A stretch of 64,000 nucleotides of DNA from Microbotryum silenes-acaulis. Its lineage: Eukaryota; Basidiomycota; Microbotryomycetes; Microbotryales; Microbotryaceae. The DNA lies in the NCBI GenBank assembly GCA_003665825.1, contig QPFY01000005.1:124001-188000 (forward strand), written 5' to 3'. The notes under the pieces were generated by a model that did no database searches, was not told the origin of the DNA, and saw only the letters and a list, made by a program, of their open reading frames with translations. The translations under genes and the position numbers were made by a program. Below, in pieces: positions 34,926 to 46,811 of this stretch (position 1 is the first letter of the stretch; each line of letters begins with the position of its first letter).

Positions 34926-35980
34926 TTACGCACGAGCTTTCCTCGTCCCTTCGGCCTGCAACAACAACTGCCTCTTCTTATTCCTCCGCATCTCGTGCTC
35001 GCTCACCTCCTTGGCCCCATCATCCATCCCTAAACCCAGTAGCATCTTGCTCTCCTTACTCATCCCTTTCTTGCTGTCCTTTCTTCGTTTTCGAGAATCC
35101 TCGGGTATGGGACGGGGTTTGCCTTGGTCCAAGACGGCGACTTTACGTTTGGTCGAGTAGAGACGCGAGGTGAGGAATTTGGCCGCCGAAGTGTGCGAGG
35201 GAAGGGCGGTGGTGGCGAGGGAGGCGGGTGTCCGACTTGTTGTGACCAAGTGTTGGATCGTCACCTCACTGAATTAAAGGATCAAGGACGAATCAGCGTT
35301 TCCCATAGTAGCAGCTCGTTCCCAAGCCACCGTACCCCACGCACCCAACCTGTCGACTCCCCCCCTCTTTCACTTCCCTCTCCCTCTCCTCCTTTCTCTC
35401 CCTCGCTAACCTCTTCTCCTCCTTTGCCCTCAACTTTGCCCCTCTCTTCCCTTCCCCCGGTCCAACTTGAGGTGCAGGTTTGTACAATTCGCCCGCTTGA
35501 GCGAACAGACTCGGATCAAGGTAAGAATGTTTTGCCTGGGGGACCGAGGAGGAGGTCGAGGCTTGTGGTGATGAAAGTTCTTCTTGCTCGTGTTCTGGAA
35601 GATCTTGTTCCTTTGAAGCGGAATCCTCTTTCTCGACTTGTTCCTGCCTTAACCGGGACAACTTGGCCGCCTTCAGTTTGCGATCGCGTTCCTGATTCTT
35701 CTTCCTCTGTTGTTCCTTCGCACTGTCAAAAAGTTGCGCGAGGTCGTAACCCCGGTAAGTTCTTTCTCATTTGAAAAAAAAAGGGGTCCGTGTAAGATCG
35801 TCAAGCTCGAACTGACCTCCTCCCCCTCTCTCCCTCCTGGCGTTGCTGCTCCAATCGGATCGACTTGGCCTTCGACAACGATACCTCCTCGGGCGCTTCA
35901 TCGTCCGAACTGCGATCGGAGTCCTCCGAGTCGGATTGAGATAGTGTCGGTGGTTGAGGGTGTCGGCTGATTGGTGCCAT
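34926..35980 (-). CDS. Utp16/Bud21-like U3 snoRNA-associated protein
   Basis: Exons in transcript order: 35980-35817, 35722-35345, 35268-34926; 294 residues. The acidic N-terminus ends in SSDDEAPEEVSLSKAKS, the hallmark of the U3_snoRNA_assoc family. Basic Lys/Glu/Arg stretches that look helical follow (EEKRLARERKEEREREV). The C-terminal module contains TIQHLVTTSR and AAKFLTSRLYSTKRKVAVL, followed by a Lys-rich tail. Yeast Utp16 (Bud21) is part of the small-subunit processome in the nucleolus, needed for 18S rRNA maturation. Family call from motif order; the middle is too low in complexity to help. Confidence 0.7.
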
Positions 35981-36605
35981 GATCTAGGCTTGGAGGCTGT
36001 GGTGGGTCGTGGTATGCGGAGGGTGAGGGAGGTGGTGGGTCAGAGCGCGCGCGAGGACGGGATTGGCGAAGTGGCTGCGAAGCTCAATTATGCGCTTACG
36101 ATCAGAGGCTAACGGGGGTTTCTAATCCCATGAAATACTCGCGCAAGTCGGCTAAAAGCCAGTATAGTGGGTTTGGGCTGCATGCGAATTTGACTGACTC
36201 CTGTGTGAGGACAATCGAGGGCTGTTGTTTCCGACGAAATGACTTGATTTTTTATTATTTTTTCGGTCAACAAGATTGTACTGGATTCTAGTACCACAGT
36301 CTTCAACTTGTGTACACAGTGTCGTTCCGAGCCCTCGACCAAATGTGGGGGGTCCTACCACGAGTTTGAAGTCATAAATTCCAGCTACGATCGAGCAACA
36401 ACAACGGAATTTGCTCCCAATACACGTCCCAGTTGGATTCTCGACTTGAGACGTAACATCTCAATCCGAAGCGCAGATCACGTGAGCGCTTCCCCTCCGA
36501 TCGCCGAGGACTCGCGCGCGATGATTGAAGCGAGGCGCTCGTTTCCTCCCTCACACTCCACCTTCCAACAACATCGCACTTTTTACCGGACCCTGTAACG
36601 CAATC
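35981..36605. promoter_or_regulatory. Divergent promoter region (Utp16-like / DNAJC28-like)
   Basis: The two flanking genes are transcribed away from each other, so these 625 bp must carry both promoters and leaders. There is an AT-rich core near 36235-36275. No specific regulatory motif can be named. Confidence 0.5.
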
Positions 36606-38546
36606 ATGATTGTACGAAGTACAGCCCATAAGGTCTTGTACCCGAGATCAGGTGAGTACATTTCCTTCCCTGGCAAGATCCCTCCCCTGCTCGCCTCATG
36701 GGGAGTTGTCTTCCACTTCGCTTGCGTCGCCGTCAGCTATTACCTCGAGTCCGCTAACGCATAACAAACCTTTTTCCATCCAGCTACACCAATCCGCGCA
36801 TATTTTCCATCGAGCAAACTAGATCGCTCGTTCTCTTCAAATCGTCTGCCCCTGCAGCAGCAAGTTGGATCGCACCGAACCAGTACGAGCTCCTCGTCAA
36901 CTAGCAGCGTGGCTGGTGATGAGAAGAAGAACTTGAAAGAGCAGCAACATCAAGCGGATGCACTCTCGTCTGCCTTTATCAACGCTTCGATGTCTTCCAC
37001 GAACACCAACGGGCCCTCACCTTCACCCCCATTCGAAGAATCGGCCGCTCAATCCGAAGCCGAAGCTAAAGCTCTTCACTCGACCTCTTCCTTCCTCGCC
37101 GCTCAAGCCGAGCTCGAAGAAGAGCGCGAAGTCGAAGAAATTGGTGAACGTCTCAAGGCTCAGAAGAAACTCGAGGCGAAGTTACAAGGTCAACTCGAGG
37201 CTTGGGATGGGGATGAGACGAGGGAGAGAATGATTAGGAGGATCTTGCAGGATCAGTATAAGCCTTTGAGAGTCAAGGTGAGTTCATAACGGTTTATGTT
37301 GGCGATGGGGGCTGTTCAATTGAGAGCGTACTTTTTTCGGTCACGAGTAGGGACACAAGAAATCGATTATCGGTGAACCGACAGTTGTTCATCCTTCCGT
37401 GTTCGCTACCGACTCGGAGGACCCGTCCTCCAACTTGATCCCGACTGGAACGACCTCGAACCAAGAGGATGTCCCCACATCTCGCCCTAAGAAACCCTGG
37501 GAATACGAATACAAAGCTCCCGCCTCGCACGGGACGTCGTACACGCACCCACAATCTACACGTTCCTCGCTGCTAATCCGGACCGGTCCTTCCAAGACGA
37601 CCTCATCGCAACGCCTTGCTTCAGCACGCGAGAAAACGATGGATTATACTTTTGGAGTGGGCGTCACTTGCCCCGACGGCGGTGGTAGAACGCGAGTGAT
37701 GGTCCCTTCGTTCGAAGCCGAATTCGAAGCGGTTTCAACTGAAAAAGGTGGAGATAGCCTTCGGGCTTGGGACGGCTTCGTGGAGGATAAGGTCAATCAA
37801 GCGATTCGGAATGGGTTGTTCAAGGAACTGAAAGGTCGTGGGAAACCATTGAACGTCGACGAGGCGGAAAGTAATCCTTTTTTACCTATTGAGGATCGAT
37901 TGATTAATCGTGTGGTGAAAGGGCAAGGGGCTATGCCACCCTGGATTGAGCTGCAGCAAGGTCAGTCAGGACGGCAAAAGGGAGTTGAGCGAATTCGTCT
38001 GGACTGAATTGATTCTGTGTTTTTTTGGGGACAGAATTGCAACTCAACCTTTCGGCATTTCGGAATGAACTTCGATCTGCGTACACGCGGCGAGTGACTC
38101 GCATGCTCTCCCTTGCCGGAAACTTGTCCCGCTCGAGCGTGGCGACCGTGCTCAATGACAGTCACCGTGAGGTTGAATGGGAAGAAAGGGAACGATCTTA
38201 TCACCTCGCTTCGATCGGTTCTCTGAACGCGCTCACGAGGCGATTCAACATCGTTGCGCCTTACACCGCTCGACGAGGTTTACTCGACCTCGAAAGGGAA
38301 TTGGAAGCTTGTCGGAGGTATTGCAAGCCTTGGATCGCGGACGAGTTGATCAAACGGATTGAAGGGAGGTCAGAGATGGTTTTGAAGGGCGAAGAGGGTG
38401 GGGGTAAACGGTTGGGTAGGCAAGACGGTGGGCAGGTGAAGGATCGGGGAAAGGTCGAGGAAAGGTTTTGGCCAGCGCTGAGGAGAGGAATATGGGAGTT
38501 GCTGGGGATTGGGAGGGTTCTTGCGCAGGGGGAACCCCCAAAGTAG
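36606..38546 (+). CDS. DNAJC28-like protein with DUF1992 domain, probably mitochondrial
   Basis: Exons 36606-36651, 36784-37277, 37351-37960, 38035-38546; 553 residues. The start MIVRSTAHKVLYPRS with more Arg/Ser and few acids in the next 40 residues fits a mitochondrial presequence (inference). An acidic coiled segment (AELEEEREVEEIGERLKAQK) leads to the DUF1992 core: FVEDKVNQAIRNGLFKELKG, GRGKPLNVDE, NPFLPIEDRLINRV, PPWIELQQELQ (the last formed across intron 3). The vertebrate relative DNAJC28 has a J domain in front of this core; here no HPD motif is present. The molecular function of the domain is not established. Confidence 0.85.
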
Positions 38547-38998
38547 AGTTTGATGCGTGAAATTTTGATGTTGTAGCCATACGTTTTGAGAGATGACCAT
38601 CGCCGATGTTGGGTTGCTTTTTCTTGAGTGGCGTCAATTGCGCATTAGAGAAAAGCTTTACCCCATTACGAGGCTCGCTCTTCCCCGGTGCGGACTTGTT
38701 TTGGGGGCGGCGCGATTCGTGGCCTAGTCGTCCTCGCTTTCCCCCCTATAGACGCTATCTGCCCCCCGCTCGCTTCTCGTCATCAAAAAATGTAGGTCGT
38801 CTCTACCACTCCACTCCCGATCGAATGAATGCTGACGGCCGTGATCTCTCTCTCTGCTCTGGCGACGACGCTGCTGCTGCTGTGCGTTCGAACGATGGAT
38901 GACGCTCACTCCTTCACCGGTGCGACGATGGCGCTGTGACCACTCTCCACGTTGGATGTATGCTCTACCTCGCTCACACGCCACTCAGGGCTGCCGAA
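38547..38998. other. Intergenic region upstream of Gsp1
   Basis: 452 bp between two plus genes. It has a short CT repeat at 38848-38860 and a CTG cluster at 38869-38883. An upstream first exon of Gsp1 could lie here: an acceptor-like CAG at 38986-38988 would give AAE before the annotated Met, but no matching start exon with a clean donor was found. Confidence 0.4.
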
Positions 38999-40266
38999 AT
39001 GCCCACGTTCAAGCTCGTTCTCGGTGAGTTGAGTTGTTGGAGCTCGTACGCTCGTGGCTGTGGTGATCCAACGCTGGCTGCCGTCTGAGCTGCTGGGCCA
39101 AACACAGACGACCTTCGTCGCACCCACGCCCACCCACGCTTACCCACGCTTAGCCGTCGCCCGGCCTCGCCTCGCCCCGGTGTGCAGCATCACTCGCCAC
39201 GCTGCTTACTCCTCGCACCCTCCATTTCGATCGGTTTCGTTCATCCTGGGCCACTCTTACTGACCATCGCTGTACCCCATCTCCCTCCTGCAGTCGGGGA
39301 CGGTGGAACGGGAAAGACCACCTTTGTCAAGCGCGTACGTGACTTGCCTCTCCGCGTATACTCTCTTAATCACCTCCGCTGAGCCTTTGTTGGATTCTCC
39401 CTCCCAGCACTTGACTGTAAGCTACCACTTGATGGCCTAGTCCATGTCGACGACCGTGACCCTGCGCGCCGAGCGAGCGTCGACATCACGCATCTCTTCT
39501 CGTTCGAAATGACCCACCCGACTCATGCACGCTATCTCTGTCCACCTCGCTCACAGGGTGAATTCGAAAAAAAGTACATTGGCAAGTCACAGCTCCCCCA
39601 TGCACCTAGCGCAGGCGTCCCGTTCCTTGGCTTATTCGTAAACCCCCCCCTTACAGCCACACTCGGTGTCGAGGTCCACCCTCTCACCTTCCACACCAAC
39701 TTTGGCACCATCTGCTTCAACGTGTGGGACACCGCAGGACAAGAAAAGTTTGGTGGTCTTCGTGACGGTCAGTGGAGCAAACTCCTTCGCTCGCCGTCGA
39801 GGCGGAGCACATCCAGTCTGACGTAGCGAGCGCACTTTTTGCAGGCTACTACATCCAGGGTCAATGCGGCATCATCATGTTCGACGTCACGTCCAAGATC
39901 ACGTACAAGAACGTGCCCAACTGGCACCGCGACCTCGAGCGCGTGTGCGAGTCGATCCCGATCGTTTTGTGCGGCAACAAGGTCGACGTCAAGGAACGAA
40001 AAGTCAAGACGGGCGCGGTGACGTTCCACCGCAAGAAGAACTTGCAGTACTTTGAGATCTCGGCCAAGTCCAACTACAACTTTGAGAAGCCCTTCTTGTG
40101 GCTCGCGCGCAAATTGGTCGGTAACCCCAACCTCGAATTCGTCGCTTCGCCGGCGTTGGCTCCGCCCGAGGTGCAGGTCGATGCGGCTTTGATGCAACAG
40201 TACCAGGCCGAGTTGGAGAAGGCCTCGGCCGCACCGTTGCCTGATGAAGAGGATGCGGATTTGTAG
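38999..40266 (+). CDS. GSP1: Ran-type small GTPase Gsp1
   Basis: Exons 38999-39023, 39294-39334, 39408-39416, 39557-39581, 39657-39767, 39845-40266; 210 residues. All Ran motifs are intact: P-loop GDGGTGKTT, switch I around [54 protein letters not shown], and the acidic end DEEDADL that marks Ran. It cycles between nucleus and cytoplasm and drives import and export through karyopherins. Ran proteins usually carry 5-10 extra N-terminal residues, so a further upstream exon is possible. Two splicing oddities: exon 3 is only 9 nt, and intron 4 (39582-39656) begins with GC instead of GT. Confidence 0.95.
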
Positions 40267-40813
40267 AGGTGTGTTTCTTTGACTTTTTGTTCTGTCTTTA
40301 GCTTTCCTTTCACTTTACACCTTTTCTACAATTACCTCGTATGATGAGCCCAAATCCGATCCCTCTCATCTTTCCACACCCTCCCAATTTTACTTGCAAC
40401 CCCCCCCCTGCTCTTTCTCTTTCTCGCTATTGTGGAATTCACCAAAAGAGACCACCTGAAAATTCGCCCAAGGAATTTGATCTAGAATTCAAAAGTTCCT
40501 TTACAACTTGGATGTGCAAAGCGGGACACAGACACCACTGGGCGGGGGGGGGGTGTGTGATTAGCCCCGTTCCTTGTTTTGGAGCGGGTATTATTAATAA
40601 AAGAAGTCGCATTTCTAACCCCCCGATTTGGGATTGAAACCTCGGCCGCCGCGCGCGCGCACAGAGACGACTTTTAGCCCTTTTTCATTCATTCACCCAC
40701 CCACACCCACCATCGCCCCTACTCAACCTCGACCCCCCATCTCCCCCTCTGTAAGGGTTCTCGTTGATTCGTTTCCCTTCCGATAAGAAAAACAACGCAA
40801 GGGTGCGGGGGCC
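40267..40813. other. Intergenic region
   Basis: 547 bp between Gsp1 and the giant low-complexity gene. It contains a G9 run near 40543-40551, a short GCGCGC tract at 40649-40659 and pyrimidine-rich DNA before the next start. No gene seen. Confidence 0.5.
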
Positions 40814-43800
40814 ATGCAGGATGATGAGACGTTGGGAAGAGCAGAACCTATCATCATTGAGGTGTCGAGTAAGGACGGTTTGATCACTACGAAAGAGAAG
40901 GAGGGACTAGTCTCCCGAGGAGATGAAGGAGATCAAGTGATTGGATTGGAGGGGGAGGGGGGGGAGAAGGAAGAAGAGGTGGAGGGGAACTGGAAGGTGT
41001 TGCACGAGTCACGAGACGACGACGACACGACGGTCGTACGGGCTCAGAGGGGGACGACCAGTAGGGTAGAAGAACCTGGCGAGCAGCAGATGGAGAGTAC
41101 GACACCCGTTCCTACGGCTACCACGTTGCCGGGGACGGAAACAACTGAGGGAATCACTGCGACGCCACCACCACCAGCAGCAGTCGCCGCGGAGTCGTCA
41201 CCAGCTTCGAGCAGCCACCCAGCCCCTACAACAACGACCACTCCCGTCCGTTCCCAACCACCACCACCGCTCTCAAAATCACCTGCCCCAGGATCATCGA
41301 CGACGACGACCAGAAAATTCCAGTCGTCGTTGCTGGTCAACAAAAAGTTCCTCGAAAAGGCGGGGGACAAGACCAAGCCGACCTCGTCGACAGGTGGCGC
41401 TTCGCCCGAGCTCAAGCCGAATCAGAGTCAGTTCACTATGCACGGGCGCGATTGTTCTTTGCGGCTGACCGTCTAGGGTACGTTCCTTCTCCTCAGTCCG
41501 ACCGTCGCCTTCAACTTTGAACGCGACGACGAGTTTGGGCACGGCCACTTCCGCTGGACTGCCCCGTTTGTTATCGGGCAAGATCTCCCTCACCATGGGC
41601 AGCGCATCCAATAGCTCGTCCAACTCGTCCGCACTGGGGAACAAGAACTCGAGTTCGTCGTCCTTGGCTGCAGGAGGGACCGGATTAGGTGGAGCGGCAG
41701 CCCAACCGACGACGACGTGGACCAAGACTCCCGTTCCTGCCCAACCTTTACCTGCACCCACCTCAGCACCAGCAGGCTTGACTTCTGAAGGTCGAGCTTT
41801 TGGTCGACGAGCACCCGGCGCCTTCTCAAGTACGAGTGGGGGTCGTACCGACCAACCCTGGATCCGCGGCGCTCCGCGTTCGCTCGATTTCGGCGCGACC
41901 GAATTCCCCACCGCGGCCGAAGCAGCGAATGCGAAAGCGTTGAGGGCACAACAAATTTTGGAACAGATGCAATCGAGGGATAGGGCGATTCAAGCCAGGG
42001 CAGCGGCGGCGGCCAAGGCGAATGCGCATCTTTTGGAAGGGTTGGATGCGTTCAGGGGAGTGCATTTGGATCCGAATGCTAGTCATTGGGATGAGGTGAG
42101 TGAATGGTGATGGTGATGGTGGTAATTGGATCGTGAATAACGACTGATCACTGTTTTCTTTGGTGGTTCATGTGCTCCGTAGATGGGCGACGAGGATGAT
42201 AACTTTCTCGACGACACGATCGAGTTTGCCGATGGGACGCAGTACAAGATCTCCGAAGTCGCCGCGGCCAACAACAACACGAATGAGCTCAAGGAACCTT
42301 CACCTGAAGAGATGGGCAAGCTCGAGGCGCCTTTGGCACCAGGGGAAAAGATGGAGGAGCCCAGTCGACAGGAAAGGTTCAAGGACGATTTCGATCGATC
42401 TTATGGTGGGTCGAGGGCGGCGAACGATTCTTCATCGAGGAGGGAACCGACCTCTATGTCGGCGATATCGAACGCGAATGGTCCTTCGGGTGCACCGCCT
42501 ACCAGGACCTTGTTCAATGCCAAAGAAGGGAGGATGGAACCCACGGCGCCTTCATCATCATCGAGGTCATCGGGCCCTTCAACAAGGAGGTTGTCGAACG
42601 ACGTCGTCTCCATCGCGAGAAGAGGTGATATCACCTCCCCTCGATTGGAGAAGGCGAGTTTACCCCCCGCACCCGCAACGAACCCATGGGGTCGGGTACC
42701 ACCTACGAATGCGGTACCTATTTCGACGACGGCGCGAAGGTTGAGCATGAATGCGGGTGGGGAACGACAGTTGCCACCTCATATGATGCAGGCGAATCAG
42801 CATCAGTCTGTCGCACAGACGAGGAACTCGGTTCTTTCCCCTCCCCGAGCGAGAGAACCTTCCTTACCTTCGACGTCACCCTCGGCACCGGCACCAGCAT
42901 CAGCACCAGTACAAGCCCCAGCACTGAAGGAAGCCATCGCCCCTCCCCCCGTCCTCGAACCCGTCGAAGACCTCGAAGCGCGTCAAGCGCGCGAGATGCA
43001 TGCCGCTGCTGAACGAGCGCGAGTAAGGCGACAAGAAGAGGAGAGGGAACGCGTCGCGCAGGCCGAACGGGCGAAGAAGAAGGCGCAGGAATTGGAGGAG
43101 AGGATGAAGGCGGCTGAGGAGGCGAAGAAAGCACCTGTCGTGGCTCAAAAAGAGGTGCCTTCGCAGGCGCCCAAGGTTGATACGTGGAGGAGGACTTCGG
43201 GTCCAACTGGGCCGGCGGGTACTTCGACTGCACCATCCAAGACGACGGCCACGCCACCTGCGGTCACTTCACCACCTAGCGTTCGACCCGAGCCGATTCG
43301 GATCTTGTCGAGGGAGCCCAAAGAGTCCGCACCTCCGCCGCACGTCACAATCACCAAAGCGTCGTCTGTGCCACCTGTGAACGAATCCAAGCCGACATCC
43401 TCAGCCACGACTTCAACCGCACGAGCGCCTCTGGAACCTCAGGACCGAGCATGGCGACGCGCCGATGTCCCGAATGGGCGTGGCAATGGTCCTCCACCAC
43501 CTACGACGGGCTATCGACAACCTCCTCCTCATCTCCTGGCTCAGGCCGCGAATGCGAACAAAAACGAGGCGCGTGTTAGCGAGCGAGAGCGAAGGGTTTC
43601 GGGGAACGCCGCGTCTTCTTCGGCGACGATGGAGGCCAACCTCGAGATCAAGCCTGCTTCGTCGAACAAGGCGACACCGCCTCAAGCCTCGCCATCGTCC
43701 GCGACAGGAGTCGAGACGACTACTTCGCCGAGACGTGGGAATCGAGGTCAGCAGCAGCAGCAGCAGCGCGAGAATGCGCAGTTCGACGACCTCATGTCGC

Positions 43801-46497
43801 GCGTCAAGAACGCCATGGCATCGCCTTCTTCGAAAGATGGATCGGCTGAGGCGTCACCCACGACTACGATGACGGGTCAGGACGCTCCGGAGACTGTCGT
43901 GACGGGGTCGAGTCCGCCTCGCGTCAAGATGCCCGTCATCAAGTTGCCTTCGTCGGGGCAGAACAAGCAAGCCGCTTCCGCTTCAGTGGCAAATTCGACG
44001 GCCATTCCTGCAGCCGCACCCTCAGGGAGGTACAACCAGGCCTCGATCAGACTCCTCGCTCAACCTGCGGCTACCCCGGCTGCACCACCCAAGCCGGCTT
44101 TCGAACTGCGCGAGCCACGATCGATGTTTGAACGTACCGCTCGAGCCCGATCGCCCTCCCCTGGCCCGGCATGGCGTTTGTACCCCGTCAAACTTGCATC
44201 TTACCCTACCGCGCGCCGACCTGTCTCACGGTACAAGTTGCGCGATTTCAACGACGCGATGAAGCCTTTACGTGTCGCATTATTGACGTGGAACCCACCG
44301 ATTCAAGGATTAGGGACGAGGCGGTTGTCAAGGGACGATTATCTGCACCCCAAGAAGTTCACTAGGGGGATTCCCCAAGCCGCTGTGCAGATGCCAAAGC
44401 AAAGGATCGAACGAAGGACCGAGATTGAAATCGTCATCGTTGATCGATCAAAGCCCAAGCCGGCGGCGGTGAATGGATCGAGGAGCATGGGTGAGACTTC
44501 GAGGTCGGCTACGCCTTCTGCTTTCGAGAGAGGGTGGGGAAGTGGGAGCCCGGCGGGGGCGGCGGCGGGTAGGGTACGACCTTCGGATGTAGAGCATTGG
44601 AAACGAGCGACGCCGAGCAAGGTCAATGGCGTTTCATCTGTTGATACGACGACCGCACCTTCGACCGCGGCATTGTTCGATCCTGCGACACCACAGCGCT
44701 TGACACCACCTCCTTCGAGTGCACAGTCTGCATCGCAGAGCGATTCATTGCCTTCGACGTCGAAGCCTTTCCTTTCGCAAGTCTCGGCGGCGGTCTCGGC
44801 CGTCGCGGCGTCGGATCGAACGAGGGCCGTGACGGGTGATTTGGATGGGGAGGAGGTGCAAAAGACCCCGAGGGCGTCTTTGTCTGCTCCTGGTGCAGAA
44901 CGTATGGAACCGACGAGTCTCGTAAGCACAGCCTTTTCATATGTTTGTATTGGATGGTTGATTCTGACGAATGCGGTTTCCTACTTGTTGATCGCAGGAT
45001 AAGGCCAAGGCTTCGTTCGATGCGACGAGCTCGCGCGTCATGCCAGCAGCAACTTCCTCTCCCTGGCCGGTCGGCAAGGCTCCTCTTTCCTTGTCGGCCC
45101 TCGATCCGACCGCTTCTTCGCTCTGGGCTGCGCCGCCTTCGGAGCCAGGTTCGCACGTCCGATCGATGAGTCTCCCTCGTACGCGCATCGAGAACTCGTT
45201 AAAAGGTCTCGGCGACGATGATTACCCTTCGTCGATCCCCATGTCCCTCGCCGAACTCAAGAGTGAAGACGAAGGATCTCCCGAACGGACCAAGGGCCCT
45301 CAATTACCCAAGAGTTCGACGCCGGTGCCGAACAATGAACCGAAGTTGAGAGCGGCGGCGCCGTCGTTCTCTTCGTTCCATACCGAGCACTTTGCGGCGC
45401 ACCAGAGTCCCGGATCGCAGAATTCCTCGACGTTGCGCTTCCCTTCTATCCAACGATCGGTCGGGACGCCCAGTCATGGCGTCGAGGCGTATGCGTACTC
45501 TCCACAGCTCTCCGCCGCGACGCTCGTGGGGCACTCGTACTCGCCTGCTCACTATGCCACCGGGGCACCGCAGCACTATGCGTCGTACTCGCCCGTGCAG
45601 CAGCATCAGCAGCTCTCCCAGGCGCAACAGGCTCATTATCAAGGTCGGACGACCTATGTCCCCACCTCGGCTGCATCACTGTACGCCTCGGGTGTGGCTA
45701 CGAGTGAATACGCGAGCGTGCCGACGACGACGGCGCATCAGCAGCAACAGGCCTATTACCGTGCGCAAGCTGCCGCTTCGGCGCAACAGCAACAACAATC
45801 GCAACAGTATCTGGTCAACCCCGCGCTCGTCGCTGCGGGGTACGGTACCTCGTCGTATGGGTCCGATGCTGTCGGAGCTTACGGAGCTGTCGGAGGTGGG
45901 ACGAGTCGACATGTTTCGTCGCACGGCGGTGTCTCAGCTGCGTCTACTGCCGGGGGCGTCTATGCGGCCCACCCTGCGTACGGGGTGAGCCCCGTCTCTC
46001 GATCATCGATGTACTCCCCCATCCCTTCCTCGAACCGAGTCTACGTCACCTCGAACGCCTCATCGCACTACTCCCACGACCTTCCCCGTAACGACGTCAC
46101 TTCCTCCTCCTACTACGGCTCGACCGCCACCCCTTCCTCAACAACGACGACTAGCACTTCGCCTTACTCTCATTCCCGAACGATCGACAGCGCTCTGCCC
46201 AGCGGTACACCGGCAACGGGATCGAGTTTCATCTCCGGTCCCATCAGCCCCGTCATCATGCCTCAACATCTACAACCTCATGCCGTGCATCTCGTACCAT
46301 CAGGATCGATCGGTTCCGCCTTCCCTTCCACCGCCGCAGCGGGGAATCGAGGTGCCGGTGCAGGAGCAGCACAGGGTGGTCGAGGTGGTTACGGTGGTAT
46401 ATCGAGTGGTGCGCGAGCGGTGTCCGCTAGTGTTGGCGGCGCCCATGGTGGGTACCAAGGGCATCAACAGGCTGGAACCTATCGGTCGCAGTGGTGA
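40814..46497 (+). CDS. Giant low-complexity protein (1816 aa), unknown function
   Basis: Exons 40814-41426, 41497-42095, 42183-44921, 44998-46497; all junctions keep phase. Most of the protein is Ser/Pro/Thr/Ala-rich. Ordered-looking pieces are SLLVNKKFLEKAG (about residue 180); WDEMGDEDDNFLDDTIEFAD plus GTQYKI, formed across intron 2 (about 403-430); a charged coiled coil near 665-720 (ERARVRRQEEERERVAQAER); and a compact block near 1066-1150 (WRLYPVKLASYPTARRP, ALLTWNPPIQGLG). The last 500 residues are rich in Tyr, Ser, Ala and Gln with poly-Gln runs and RGGYGG, a prion-like or RNA-granule-type composition. This suggests a scaffold or RNA-associated role, but that is inference only. The exact first Met is plausible rather than proven. 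Confidence 0.75.
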
Positions 46498-46811
46498 GCG
46501 AGGGTGTCTAGCAGGGTCCATGATCGAGCCACAACAGACGAGTAAATTTTTTTGCAGGAAAAGTGGTGCTTTTCGATTTCAGATATGAGAAGTCCCTTCT
46601 GTGTGTGTGTGTGTGCGTGTGTGTTTAGGTCGTTTTGGTTGACGTTTTTTCTTTTTTCTTTCTCTTGACTGAATGAAACAACTTTAAAAAAAGCTTTTGT
46701 CACGTAATCCAGACCGTACGAAGAGCAACAGTACCTCAGATTTCAACAGCGTACAACATTAAAAGTCCCAAATGAGGCGACACCTCCCACAACTCGTGAG
46801 AGACGAAGAAA
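46498..46811. other. Convergent intergenic region with GT microsatellite
   Basis: 314 bp between tail-to-tail genes. It contains a (GT)n tract with one interruption at about 46600-46624 and T-rich DNA. No gene seen. Confidence 0.6.
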
